Positions 1-7,292 are shown, numbered from the stretch's first letter. The stretch is DNA of 8,683 nucleotides from Rickettsiales bacterium (GCA_023262945.1 JALQXY010000164.1:1-8683), one strand, 5' to 3'. The notes: generated by a model not told the origin, from the sequence alone. Numbers and translations: made by a program.

Positions 1-143
1 TTCGTTATAGCACAGTTTTCCTTACCTGTATCCCGTTTTCCTTAGTTTTGGAAGAAAGAGTTCACTCACTTCTAGATTGCTTTGCTTCAGATCTCCGACA
101 CACTAAGGAAAAGCTTCCGGTCCGATCAAATTCATGTACAATG
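1..143. other. G+C-richer gene-free tract at left edge, probable interior of a repeat or insertion element
   Basis: Positions 1-140 are about 41% G+C by hand count, clearly richer than the neighbouring A+T-rich DNA. The tract ends in a family repeat terminus at 144-164, with this tract on the inner side of that terminus, so it may be the interior of an element truncated by the window edge. Read on the minus strand, positions 72-100 (GGAGATCTGAAGCAAAGCAA and onward) resemble the short dispersed repeats with a GAAGCAATCT core that I recall from Rickettsia-like genomes. This is pattern memory, not a search. A plus-strand frame is open from 3 to about 197 but has no convincing start or recognisable protein. 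I see no confident gene. Confidence 0.4.
36..112. repeat. Inverted repeat, 11-bp perfect arms
   Basis: TTTTCCTTAGT at 36-46 is exactly matched by ACTAAGGAAAA at 102-112, with 55 bp between. A third, direct near-copy (GTTTTCCTTAC) lies at 15-25. The arms bracket the part resembling a dispersed repeat, so they could be the ends of a small element. The pairing is seen directly; the interpretation is inference. Confidence 0.5.
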
Positions 144-164
144 TTTTTTAGGTGGGAATTGATA
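144..164 (+). repeat. Partial terminus of the ATACCAATTCCC repeat family
   Basis: The sequence TTTTTTAGGTGGGAATTGAT is almost identical to the reverse complement of the terminus at 8477-8497 and close to that at 7269-7292. The outward end is degenerate: GATATATATA instead of GGTATAAT. The rest of the element, if present, would lie to the left and off the window. Confidence 0.65.
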
Positions 165-267
165 TATATAAGGCCTCTACAAATCAATCAATTTTGAATA
201 ATTTTTAGGCATTTTTATTTTTTAAATATTATAAATTGCTTGAAATTTAGTGATTTATGGATATCTT

Positions 268-359
268 ATACCAAATCCCATCTTTAAATAAAATTTTTTT
301 AAAAATTTTTATCTCAAAAATATTTTGTTATAATTTTATTTAAAGATTGGATTCGGTAT
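268..359. mobile_element. Element A: 92-bp MITE-like element with 28-bp terminal inverted repeats
   Basis: The left end 268-295 (ATACCAAATCCCATCTTTAA and on) matches the reverse complement of 332-359 at 26 of 28 positions. The core at 304-331 (AATTTTTATCTCAAAAATAT and on) closely matches the minus-strand core of element B at 7321-7349, so A and B are related. There is no coding capacity, so A would be non-autonomous. No clear target duplication is visible; the ends are bounded by TA-type dinucleotides. It lies 45 bp upstream of the ftsH start, and its right end may supply a -10 hexamer. MITE is inferred from structure; no transposase partner is visible. Confidence 0.75.
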
Positions 360-362
360 TAT
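329..362 (+). promoter_or_regulatory. Candidate ftsH operon promoter(s) inside and at the edge of element A
   Basis: Two -10-like hexamers point toward ftsH: TATAAT at 329-334, inside the element, and TATTAT at 357-362, formed by its right terminus (TTCGGTATTAT). The second would give a start near 368-370 and a leader of about 35 nt. No good -35 is visible at 17 bp from either. In DNA this A+T-rich, -10 matches arise easily, so this is a candidate only. Confidence 0.35.
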
Positions 363-404
363 TGCAGTATCAATAAATTAATAAAATTAACAATTATTTA
401 TTAA

Positions 405-2291
405 ATGAAGAATTCAGGAAAAAGTTTTATAATTTGGATTGTAATTTTTGTAATTGTCTTAACTGTAGGTAATATTTTAAATGATGGATCCAATTTAGGT
501 GGTCAGAAAATTATCTTTAGTGATTTTCTTAAAAATGTTGAATCTAGGCAAGTTAAAAAAGTTTACATCAAGGGTGACAATCTTAATGGTATCAATAATG
601 ATGGTTCTAAATTTTTTACTCATTTACCAAATTATCCCAATTTGATTGAAAAGTTAGGTGATAGCAATGTTGAAATTGAAGCTATGCCCCTAATCTCAAA
701 ATCAGAAAGGGTAATAGCAGGAATTTTAGGTTGGTTGCCTTTTGTATTGATGATTGGTTTATGGATTTATATGGCTAGAGGTGCCTCTGGCGGTAAAGGA
801 GGGGCTTTTAGCTTTGGCAAATCGAAGGCTAGACTACTTCAAGAAAATAAAAACAAAGTAACCTTCTCTGATGTTGCTGGTATCGATGAGGCTAGGCAAG
901 AACTTAGTGAAATAGTTGATTTTCTAAAGAATTCACAAAAATATATACAGCTGGGTGCTAAAATACCACGAGGCTGTTTATTGATTGGATCTCCAGGTAC
1001 TGGTAAAACATTGCTAGCTCGTGCTATTGCTGGAGAGGCTGAGGTGCCGTTTTTTTCAATTTCTGGTTCAGATTTTGTAGAAATGTTTGTTGGTGTCGGT
1101 GCTAGTCGTGTTAGGGATATGTTTGCTCAAGCCAAAAAAAGTGCACCTTGTATAATATTTATTGATGAAATTGATGCCGTAGGTCGTCATCGTGGCAGTG
1201 GTGTTGGAGGAGGTAATGATGAAAGGGAGCAAACTCTTAACCAGCTTTTGGTTGAAATGGATGGTTTTTCAGAAAATGAAGGAGTTGTTATTATAGCAGC
1301 TACAAATCGCCCTGATGTTTTGGATCGTGCCTTACTTCGTCCAGGTAGATTTGATCGTCAAGTTACAGTTCCAAATCCTGATGTTACTGGTCGTGAGCAA
1401 ATATTAAAAGTTCATCTTAAAAAAATTGCTGGCGCTGCCGATATTGATGCTAAAATAATTGCTCGCGGCACTCCTGGCTTTGCTGGTGCCGAATTAGCTA
1501 ATTTAATAAATGAAGGTGCTTTGATTGCTGCGCGTAAAGATCAAAAAATGGTTACTATGCAAAATTTAGAAGATGCTAAAGATAAGATATTAATGGGTTC
1601 TGAACGCAAATCAATGGTAATGCAACAATCAGAGCGCGAATTGACAGCATATCATGAAGCTGGTCATGCTATTGCTGCTATTAATTGCAAAAATTCAGAT
1701 CCTATTCATAAGGCCACTATAATACCCCGTGGTCGTGCCTTGGGGTTAGTTATGCGTTTGCCAGAGAATGATCGTCTTTCGGTATCTAGAGCTAAGCTTG
1801 AAGATGATTTAATGGTGGCAATGGGCGGTAGAGTTGCGGAAGAATTAATTTTCGGTTATGACAAAGTAACTACTGGAGCTTCTTCTGATATTCAGCAAGC
1901 TACTAATATAGCGCGTGCAATGGTTACAAAATGGGGTTTATGTGACAAAGTGGGCGTGATTGACTATAGTGATGACGAATCAAAGCCTTATTCAAGCAGT
2001 AAAGTATTTTCAGAAGAAACTGGTAAATTAATTGATGCTGAAGTTAAGAATATAATTGATTCAGCTTTAAAAAAGACTAAAGATTTATTAACAAAAAAGA
2101 AAAAAGATTTAAAAACTTTAGCACAAAATCTTTTAATTTACGAAACTTTAACTGGTAAAGAAATATTAGATATTCTAGATGGTAAAGAAATTCGTAATAA
2201 TAAATCTAAAGACAATAAAACTAATAATAGTAAAACAAAGAGTAATAAATCTGATGAAGATGTTTTTACTCCTAAAATTAGCGACAATTAA
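405..2291 (+). CDS. ftsH: ATP-dependent zinc metalloprotease FtsH
   Basis: FtsH is the membrane-anchored AAA+ protease that degrades misfolded membrane proteins and short-lived regulators, in many bacteria including LpxC. The 628 residues are near the family's usual length. TM1 lies at about 7-25, a periplasmic domain at 30-100 and TM2 at about 104-124. The AAA module has Walker A GSPGTGKT (195-202; Ser replaces the usual second Pro), pore loop FVG (228-230), Walker B IIFIDEID (250-257), and the second region of homology with arginine fingers R312 and R315. The peptidase has zinc motif HEAGH (417-421) and the third ligand, probably D495. All catalytic residues are present. The tail from about 597 is rich in Lys, Asn and Ser and probably disordered. 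The ATG start gives the expected N-terminal anchor; no Shine-Dalgarno site is visible. It is first in the operon with dnaN 2 nt downstream. tilS, which often precedes ftsH, is not in this window. Confidence 0.98.
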   Translation: MKNSGKSFIIWIVIFVIVLTVGNILNDGSNLGGQKIIFSDFLKNVESRQVKKVYIKGDNLNGINNDGSKFFTHLPNYPNLIEKLGDSNVEIEAMPLISKSERVIAGILGWLPFVLMIGLWIYMARGASGGKGGAFSFGKSKARLLQENKNKVTFSDVAGIDEARQELSEIVDFLKNSQKYIQLGAKIPRGCLLIGSPGTGKTLLARAIAGEAEVPFFSISGSDFVEMFVGVGASRVRDMFAQAKKSAPCIIFIDEIDAVGRHRGSGVGGGNDEREQTLNQLLVEMDGFSENEGVVIIAATNRPDVLDRALLRPGRFDRQVTVPNPDVTGREQILKVHLKKIAGAADIDAKIIARGTPGFAGAELANLINEGALIAARKDQKMVTMQNLEDAKDKILMGSERKSMVMQQSERELTAYHEAGHAIAAINCKNSDPIHKATIIPRGRALGLVMRLPENDRLSVSRAKLEDDLMVAMGGRVAEELIFGYDKVTTGASSDIQQATNIARAMVTKWGLCDKVGVIDYSDDESKPYSSSKVFSEETGKLIDAEVKNIIDSALKKTKDLLTKKKKDLKTLAQNLLIYETLTGKEILDILDGKEIRNNKSKDNKTNNSKTKSNKSDEDVFTPKISDN

Positions 2292-2293
2292 AT

Positions 2294-3400
2294 ATGCAAT
2301 TTAAAACAAAAACAAAAGAAATCATAAAAGCTTTAGCAATAGTTAATGGCGCTGTCGAAAAGCGCAATACTATACCAATACTACAAAATATTAAAATTTT
2401 AGTAGAAGATAACAAGCTATCTTTATTCGCTACGGATATGGATATTATGATTAACTCTACTATCAATTGCAAATCTATTGTCAATGGATCAACCACTATA
2501 CCAGCGCAAATATTTTTTGATATTATTCGTAAAATTCCTGATGATATAGAGATTAATGCTAAACAAGAAAATGACAAAATTCTTACCATTGAATATAATG
2601 ATGCTAAATACAATCTTCCATGTATTGCAACTAGCGAATTTCCTAATTTAGAAGAGGGCAATATTGAGGAAGAGATTGAAGTTAATGGTAAAGATTTAGC
2701 TAAAATGATAGATAAAACTCGTTTTGCTATTTCAAATGACGAAACGCGATATTATCTTAATGGGCTTTACTTGCATATTCAAAAAAATGATGGAAAAAGT
2801 CGACTTTGCAGCGTTGCTACCGATGGGCATCGTTTAGCTTTATCTTTTATTGAATTTAATAAATTTAAAAATCCATTTGGTATTATATTGCCCAAAAAAT
2901 CAGTTAATGAAATTAGAAAAATAATAGATGGAGTTGAGAATGTTAAAATAGCTATTTCATCAGTAAAAATAAAAGTTACTGCTAATAATAATATTATGAT
3001 TTCTAAATTAATTGACGGTGAATTTCCTGATTATAGCAAGATTTTACCTAAAAATAATGATAAAATCATTACTATTAATAAAAAGAAATTTTTCGAATGT
3101 GTTGATCGCGTTTCAACTGTAGCAAATGACAAGCATAAATCAATTAAACTAACAATAGAAAATAACAAAATAGATTTTGAAGTTAGTACCAATGACGGTT
3201 CCTTTGCTCATGAAGTTTTATTTATTGAATATCAAGGTGAAAAGATAGTCACTGGATTTAATTCGCTTTATCTTAAAGACGTTATTGCGCAAATTGACAA
3301 TGAGAATTTAATAATGAAGATCAAAGACGGCAATCTTCCTGCTCTTGTTGAACCCGAAGGTAAAGATTGTGAATTTGTTGTAATGCCTATTAGAATATAA
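2294..3400 (+). CDS. dnaN: DNA polymerase III beta subunit (sliding clamp)
   Basis: DnaN is the ring-shaped clamp that tethers DNA polymerase III and repair factors to DNA. The 368 residues match the usual length of about 366-380 and should form three similar domains (about 1-120, 121-245, 246-368). Family landmarks are VEKRNTIPIL (21-30), SEFPNL (114-119), DETRYYLNG (149-157), TDGHRL (176-181), LIDGEFPDY (239-247) and the C-terminal VMPIRI (363-368), equivalent to the MPMRL ending that lines the partner-binding pocket in E. coli. The start lies 2 nt after the ftsH stop with no Shine-Dalgarno sequence, so translation is probably coupled. recF follows after 4 nt. dnaN-recF pairing is ancestral, but here the pair follows ftsH rather than dnaA. 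Confidence 0.97.
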   Translation: MQFKTKTKEIIKALAIVNGAVEKRNTIPILQNIKILVEDNKLSLFATDMDIMINSTINCKSIVNGSTTIPAQIFFDIIRKIPDDIEINAKQENDKILTIEYNDAKYNLPCIATSEFPNLEEGNIEEEIEVNGKDLAKMIDKTRFAISNDETRYYLNGLYLHIQKNDGKSRLCSVATDGHRLALSFIEFNKFKNPFGIILPKKSVNEIRKIIDGVENVKIAISSVKIKVTANNNIMISKLIDGEFPDYSKILPKNNDKIITINKKKFFECVDRVSTVANDKHKSIKLTIENNKIDFEVSTNDGSFAHEVLFIEYQGEKIVTGFNSLYLKDVIAQIDNENLIMKIKDGNLPALVEPEGKDCEFVVMPIRI

Positions 3401-3404
3401 TATT

Positions 3405-4538
3405 TTGTCTTTTATATCTAAGATAATAGTCACTAATTTTCGTAACTTTTTAACTAAAAAGATTAGTTTTGAAAAGCAAATGATATTGCTATATGGTGCT
3501 AATGGTGTTGGTAAAACTAATATTCTTGAAGCTTTAACTCTTATCGGCAAAGGATCATCAATTCGTAAAGCTGATTATGAAGAAATGATTTTGTGTGATA
3601 TTGACCAAAAAATGCAGGATCAGTTTGTTGTGTATGGTGAGATTTCTAACCATTATTTTATCGAAAAAATTGCAACTTCTTATAATCATCTCAACAAAAA
3701 AAGAATTTTGCAAATAAATGGGGAAGATCTTGCTAATAAAAGACAAAATGATGTTAAGAATCATTTGTTAAATTTTATAATTCTAACGCCACAATTAGAA
3801 CAACTTTTTATTTCTGGCAAATCTACGCGTCGTGATTATCTTGATAAAATAGTCTGCGATATTGATTCAAATCACAATTTACGAATTAATAACTATCAAA
3901 AGCTTTTAAAAGAAAGATTGTTAGTTTTGCAAAAATATAAATTTAGCAACAATAAAACTTCTCAAGAAAAATGGCTTGATATTATTGAAAATCAAATTGT
4001 AGAAAATGGTGTAGCTATTGCTAGTGCAAGAGTTGAAAGTTTGGATTTTTTTAATAAAGCTATTTTAACATTTGCTTCAAATTTTCCCAAGCCAAGATTG
4101 CAAGTTATTGGTGAGATTGAAAATTTAATTTCCACTAAATCATCAGTAGAAATTGAAGAGATTTATAAAGAAACTCTTAAAGAAAATCGCGAAGATGATT
4201 TAAATAGTTTTAAGACTAAATTTGGCGTTCATCGCTGTGATTTTGATGCTATTTTTACTGAAAAAAATGCCTCAGCTCAAAGATCTTCAACTGGTGAGCA
4301 AAAATCAATTATGATTGGCATAACATTAGCTCGTGCTAAAATTTCTTATAATTATAAAAATCAACCAACAATACTTATATTTGATGAAATAGTTTCTCAT
4401 TTAGATGAGAAGAAAAAAAATGATTTATTTGCTGAGATTAAAGATATCAAATTGCAATCCTTCTTTAGCGCTACTGATAAAAACTTATTACCTAAAAATT
4501 ATATAAACGATAAATCTCTGCAATCTATAAAAATATGA
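3405..4538 (+). CDS. recF: DNA replication and repair protein RecF
   Basis: RecF is an SMC-like ABC ATPase that helps load RecA at single-strand gaps and stalled forks. The 377 residues fit the family (about 360). Walker A is GANGVGKT (31-38), followed by the typical NILEAL. The GVHRCDF segment at about 274-280 corresponds to the conserved GPHR-D motif. The signature is RSSTGEQK (293-300), Walker B ILIFDE (323-328) and the D-loop SHLDE (331-335). The start is a TTG at 3405-3407, 4 nt after the dnaN stop. It gives the expected N-terminus, in which a short strand leads into NFRNF, and no in-frame ATG lies upstream of NFRNF. No Shine-Dalgarno site is visible. Its TGA overlaps the next gene's ATG as ATGA. 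The sequence is divergent from well-known RecF proteins but all nucleotide-binding motifs are intact. Confidence 0.95.
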   Translation: MSFISKIIVTNFRNFLTKKISFEKQMILLYGANGVGKTNILEALTLIGKGSSIRKADYEEMILCDIDQKMQDQFVVYGEISNHYFIEKIATSYNHLNKKRILQINGEDLANKRQNDVKNHLLNFIILTPQLEQLFISGKSTRRDYLDKIVCDIDSNHNLRINNYQKLLKERLLVLQKYKFSNNKTSQEKWLDIIENQIVENGVAIASARVESLDFFNKAILTFASNFPKPRLQVIGEIENLISTKSSVEIEEIYKETLKENREDDLNSFKTKFGVHRCDFDAIFTEKNASAQRSSTGEQKSIMIGITLARAKISYNYKNQPTILIFDEIVSHLDEKKKNDLFAEIKDIKLQSFFSATDKNLLPKNYINDKSLQSIKI

Positions 4539-5440
4539 AAATCTTAATAATTGGCTGTGGTGCTATTGGATCCTACTATGGTGCAAAATTAGAGCAGGGC
4601 GGAGCTAAGATAACTACTATTTTGCGATCTAATTTTGATCAAGCAAAAACTCAAGGTATAAATATTAAAAGCTTAGATGGTAATTATATTTTTAGGCCAC
4701 AAATAATTAGCGACTATAGTCAATATAAAGAAGATGCCGATTATATTTTAATTTGCACCAAAGTTTTGCCGCAAATTAATATAATAGAATCTTTGAAATT
4801 AGTGATTAAAAAAAACACAGCGATAATATTGATACAAAATGGTTTATACATAGAAAATGATTTGGTAAATAATTTTCCTGACAATGAAATTATTCGAGGT
4901 CTTGCTTTTATCTGTGTCAGTAAATTATCTCCAACATTGGTCGATCATCAAGATTATGGTCGATTGGTTATTGGCAAATACCCTTCAGGTCAAAGTGTAA
5001 AAGTTGCAGAAATAGCTAAAATATGGCAAAATTCAGGATTGGAATGTCAAATTAGTGACGATATAAAGCAAGAATCATGGAAAAAGCTAATTTGGAACGC
5101 TCCTTTTAATCCTATATCTGTTTTATCAAATGGTGCAAATACCAAAGATTTATTAAGCAATAAATATAGTCGCCAACTAATAATCAATGTTATGAAAGAT
5201 GTTATTAAGTTAGCTAATATTGATGGCTGTAATTTTAATCAAGAAGTAATAGATAAATTTATCAGCTACACCGAAGCCATGAAGCCTTATAAAACTAGCA
5301 TGCTTCTTGATTTTGAAAATAAACGAGATTTAGAAATAGAGGCAATTCTTGGTAATACAGTTAGATTTGCTAAGCAGCATAATATTGATACATCTTATTT
5401 AAATGCTATATATGGAATGATAACTCTTTTTGTGAGATAA
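4535..5440 (+). CDS. panE: 2-dehydropantoate 2-reductase family protein (PanE/ApbA-like)
   Basis: This resembles ketopantoate reductase, which uses NADPH to make pantoate for vitamin B5 and coenzyme A. The 301 residues match the family. The nucleotide-binding motif GCGAIG is at 7-12, LICTKV at about 72-77 and LIQNG at about 99-103 with conserved N102. The C-terminal domain has SWKKLIWNAPFNPIS (about 181-195), where K184 and N188 align with catalytic Lys176 and Asn180 of E. coli. TSML (about 254-257) and E267 fit the substrate-binding Ser and the conserved Glu. It overlaps recF by 4 nt (ATGA) and is the last gene of the ftsH operon. Many obligate intracellular relatives lack a full pantothenate pathway, and no panB or panC is in the window, so the true 2-oxoacid substrate could differ. 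Family membership is sure; ketopantoate specificity is less so. Confidence 0.85.
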   Translation: MKILIIGCGAIGSYYGAKLEQGGAKITTILRSNFDQAKTQGINIKSLDGNYIFRPQIISDYSQYKEDADYILICTKVLPQINIIESLKLVIKKNTAIILIQNGLYIENDLVNNFPDNEIIRGLAFICVSKLSPTLVDHQDYGRLVIGKYPSGQSVKVAEIAKIWQNSGLECQISDDIKQESWKKLIWNAPFNPISVLSNGANTKDLLSNKYSRQLIINVMKDVIKLANIDGCNFNQEVIDKFISYTEAMKPYKTSMLLDFENKRDLEIEAILGNTVRFAKQHNIDTSYLNAIYGMITLFVR

Positions 5441-5562
5441 AAATCTTTTTAGAGTAAACCCTAATCAACTTTGTGTAGGCGGAATTGTAGAGGTCTTTTT
5501 CAAATAAAAATACAATTATTTTATTGTAATATGTGTAAAATTAAGGATAAGATTTGATTAAT
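5441..5562. other. Convergent intergenic gap with A+T-rich palindrome
   Basis: This 122-bp gap separates the ends of the rightward panE-like operon and the leftward lpxI operon. It contains the perfect palindrome TACAAT (5511-5516) / ATTGTA (5523-5528) with a 6-nt loop and flanking A and T runs. That might act as a weak two-way terminator, but the stem has little G+C. GTAGAGGTC at 5488-5496 is an inverted near-match to GGCCTCTAC at 172-180, possibly another dispersed repeat scrap. No gene is visible. Confidence 0.35.
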
Positions 5563-6381
5563 CTATATAACAATAATAAATATTCCCAAATCATCTGCTT
5601 TTTTGATAAGCTCTTTTTTTTGCAGGATTAGGGTTGATTTTGCCTCAATGGCAATTCCTTTAATTTGTGATTTGTGGCAATTTTCAATCGTTTGAAGGCC
5701 AATTGCAGGCAAGTCAGCTTTACGACTCTGATTAGTTTTTTTGAGTTTTACCAATACAGCTGAATTTTTGTAAGAAGAGTCTAATCTAGCTAATTCTTTA
5801 ATCATGGCATCAGTGCCAGCAACTCCTTCAACCATAATTATTTGTTTTTGCGCCACAATAACCGATTGCCCAACATCAAACTTAGAAAATTTTTTGATAG
5901 CTTTAGTGCCAATTTTGATATTCTCGAGATCATCTTTATTTGGTTTATTTAAAGTCAGGACCCCTTTTTGCTTTATTTGGCAATCTATTATTTGATCTAT
6001 TGTAAGAATTTTAATATTTCTTTTCTCAAAAAAATTGATAACCGTTCTTAAAACCGCATCGTCACCAAGAATTTTATTGGCCAATATCTTGCCTAGAAGT
6101 TTCCTTCCTGTTTTGTCAAATTTTAATTGTGAAAAATTAGGTTTATTTACAGCGCCAGCAAAAACTATATTTTTAATATCGTGTTTTGACATGTTATCAA
6201 GCAATTTTTCAACTTCGCCATATTCAAAAGAAATTGGATTAAATTCTTGATAGCTATTTTCATATTGCTCTGATTTTAGCAAAAATATAGTAAATTTAAG
6301 ATCTTGTTTCTGCAGTTCCTTGATTAATAGTTGCGGCAAAATACCACGACCAGCAATTATTGCGATATTACCTTTTATCAT
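5563..6381 (-). CDS. lpxI: UDP-2,3-diacylglucosamine pyrophosphatase LpxI
   Basis: LpxI hydrolyses UDP-2,3-diacylglucosamine to lipid X and UMP in lipid A synthesis. It is the alphaproteobacterial replacement for LpxH. The 272 residues are close to the Caulobacter enzyme (about 283). Landmarks are the N-terminal AGRGILP (10-16), GDDAVL (106-111), VEGVAGTDAMI (184-194) and KADLPAIG (221-228), where D223 aligns with the catalytic Asp (D225) of the Caulobacter protein. The ATG overlaps the upstream gene's stop as TAATG, which indicates translational coupling. An AAGG lies 3 nt before the start, rather close for a standard ribosome site. Its presence argues that the organism makes lipid A. The neighbouring fabZ, lpxA or lpxB genes common in alphaproteobacteria are absent here. 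Confidence 0.93.
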   Translation of the reverse strand: MIKGNIAIIAGRGILPQLLIKELQKQDLKFTIFLLKSEQYENSYQEFNPISFEYGEVEKLLDNMSKHDIKNIVFAGAVNKPNFSQLKFDKTGRKLLGKILANKILGDDAVLRTVINFFEKRNIKILTIDQIIDCQIKQKGVLTLNKPNKDDLENIKIGTKAIKKFSKFDVGQSVIVAQKQIIMVEGVAGTDAMIKELARLDSSYKNSAVLVKLKKTNQSRKADLPAIGLQTIENCHKSQIKGIAIEAKSTLILQKKELIKKADDLGIFIIVI

Positions 6382-7127
6382 TAACCTTGATTATTAAGAT
6401 TTGAGCCGCCATCAACATATAATATTTCTCCATTAACAAATTTATTGGTTAAAAGATAATTCACAGCTTGCACTATGTTAACGGGGCTGGCCTCATATTG
6501 CAATGGATTATTTTTGTGACTATATGGATGATTATCAATCGGCGGTAATATAATACCAGGAGCGATAGCATTGCTACGAATATTTGGAGAAAGTTCTAGC
6601 GCTAGCATTTGAGTTAAATTAGCAAGAGATTTTTTGCTTAATGTATAATAAAAATACTTACTATCGAAGCGAGTAATATTTTTATCAACCATATTAATGA
6701 TTTGAGCATCAATGGTTTTTCTGCTAGCTATTTGTTTGGCAAAAGTTTGACCTAAAATAATGGGCGAAGTTAAATGAATATTTTGATTTTTCTCAAATTT
6801 GGTAAGAAAATCATCTTGAATAAAACTATTTTGTTCAAAAATTGAGGCATTATTGATCAAAAGATTCCAATCCAGAAAATTGCTCGCCATATAGTTGGCA
6901 AGCTTCTGAGTTTGGCGAATATCGCATAAATCGCATTTATAAGTATGACATTTTTTTTGAAAAAGATTTTCAACTTCTATTGCAAGTTTTTCAGCATCTT
7001 TAGATGAATTATTATAGCTTATAACTATATTATAACCATTTTTTGCAAGATAAAGAGCGATTTCTCGACCAATCCTTTTAGCACCGCCGGTTATCAATGC
7101 TGTTTTTGTTTTATTATATTCTTGCAT
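6381..7127 (-). CDS. Short-chain dehydrogenase/reductase, pteridine reductase (FolM/PTR1)-like
   Basis: This is a Rossmann-fold NADPH-dependent oxidoreductase of 248 residues, typical for classical SDRs. The cofactor motif TGGAKRIG (13-20) fits the TGxxxRxG form of pteridine reductases. NNAS is at 92-95. The catalytic tyrosine motif is YTLSK (Y161, K165). The usual catalytic serine is replaced by D148, exactly 13 residues before Y161. Leishmania PTR1 has the same Asp-Tyr-Lys spacing (D181, Y194, K198). This supports a dihydrobiopterin, dihydromonapterin or dihydrofolate reductase role (FolM type) over a fatty-acid FabG role. The protein ends VDGGSNLNNQG, the usual SDR tail. It is the first gene of a two-gene operon, with its stop overlapping the lpxI start. 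No Shine-Dalgarno site is visible upstream of the ATG. Substrate is inferred from the motif, not proven. Confidence 0.8.
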   Translation of the reverse strand: MQEYNKTKTALITGGAKRIGREIALYLAKNGYNIVISYNNSSKDAEKLAIEVENLFQKKCHTYKCDLCDIRQTQKLANYMASNFLDWNLLINNASIFEQNSFIQDDFLTKFEKNQNIHLTSPIILGQTFAKQIASRKTIDAQIINMVDKNITRFDSKYFYYTLSKKSLANLTQMLALELSPNIRSNAIAPGIILPPIDNHPYSHKNNPLQYEASPVNIVQAVNYLLTNKFVNGEILYVDGGSNLNNQG

Positions 7128-7268
7128 AAATTTAAGTAGTTTGATTTTTAGATGAAATTGAGAATTTATTTAGCACAATATTTGCAGGGGTCTATCTGCA
7201 AAATTAACGCTTTATATTTAAGCCTAAATCCTTCAATAGAAAATTAATTTATTTAATTTTAAAGTAAT
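7128..7268. other. Upstream region of the SDR-lpxI operon with a perfect 7-bp inverted repeat
   Basis: This A+T-rich region should hold the leftward promoter of the SDR-lpxI operon. On the minus strand a weak candidate is TTGAAG near 7232-7237 with TATAAA downstream, but the spacing of about 14 bp is short. TTTGCAG (7181-7187) and CTGCAAA (7196-7202) form a perfect inverted repeat with an 8-nt, G-rich loop. It could be an operator or an RNA hairpin in the leader; there is no T-run typical of a terminator. No gene is seen. Confidence 0.3.
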
Positions 7269-7292
7269 ATTTTTAGGTGGAAATTGGTATAA
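7269..7292 (+). repeat. Orphan terminus of the ATACCAATTCCC repeat family with outward -10 sequence
   Basis: ATTTTTAGGTGGAAATTGGT followed by ATAAT matches the other family termini in reverse orientation. Its outer edge reads TTGGTATAAT, a perfect extended -10 (TATAAT at 7288-7293), pointing right toward element B and the tRNA gene. It abuts the left end of element B, so two termini meet back to back and form a hairpin-like inverted repeat. No matching second end is seen to the left, so this is probably a remnant. Confidence 0.65.

Noticed and set aside
3..197. Open plus-strand frame at the left edge
   Set aside because: No start codon at its beginning, no family resemblance, and it reads through a repeat terminus; possibly a gene remnant but unsupported.
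2278..2661. 127-codon open frame on the minus strand
   Set aside because: Lies wholly antisense to dnaN, which has clear family motifs throughout; a shadow frame of A+T-rich coding DNA.
3308..3764. Two minus-strand open frames (3308-3550 and 3558-3764)
   Set aside because: Antisense to the dnaN end and recF; no recognisable protein, no ribosome site.
5511..5528. Rho-independent terminator between panE-like gene and lpxI
   Set aside because: The stem is only A+T-rich apart from one C-G pair; too weak to call a terminator.
5804..6250. Two plus-strand open frames (5804-5995 and 6035-6250)
   Set aside because: Antisense to lpxI, whose motifs continue through both intervals.
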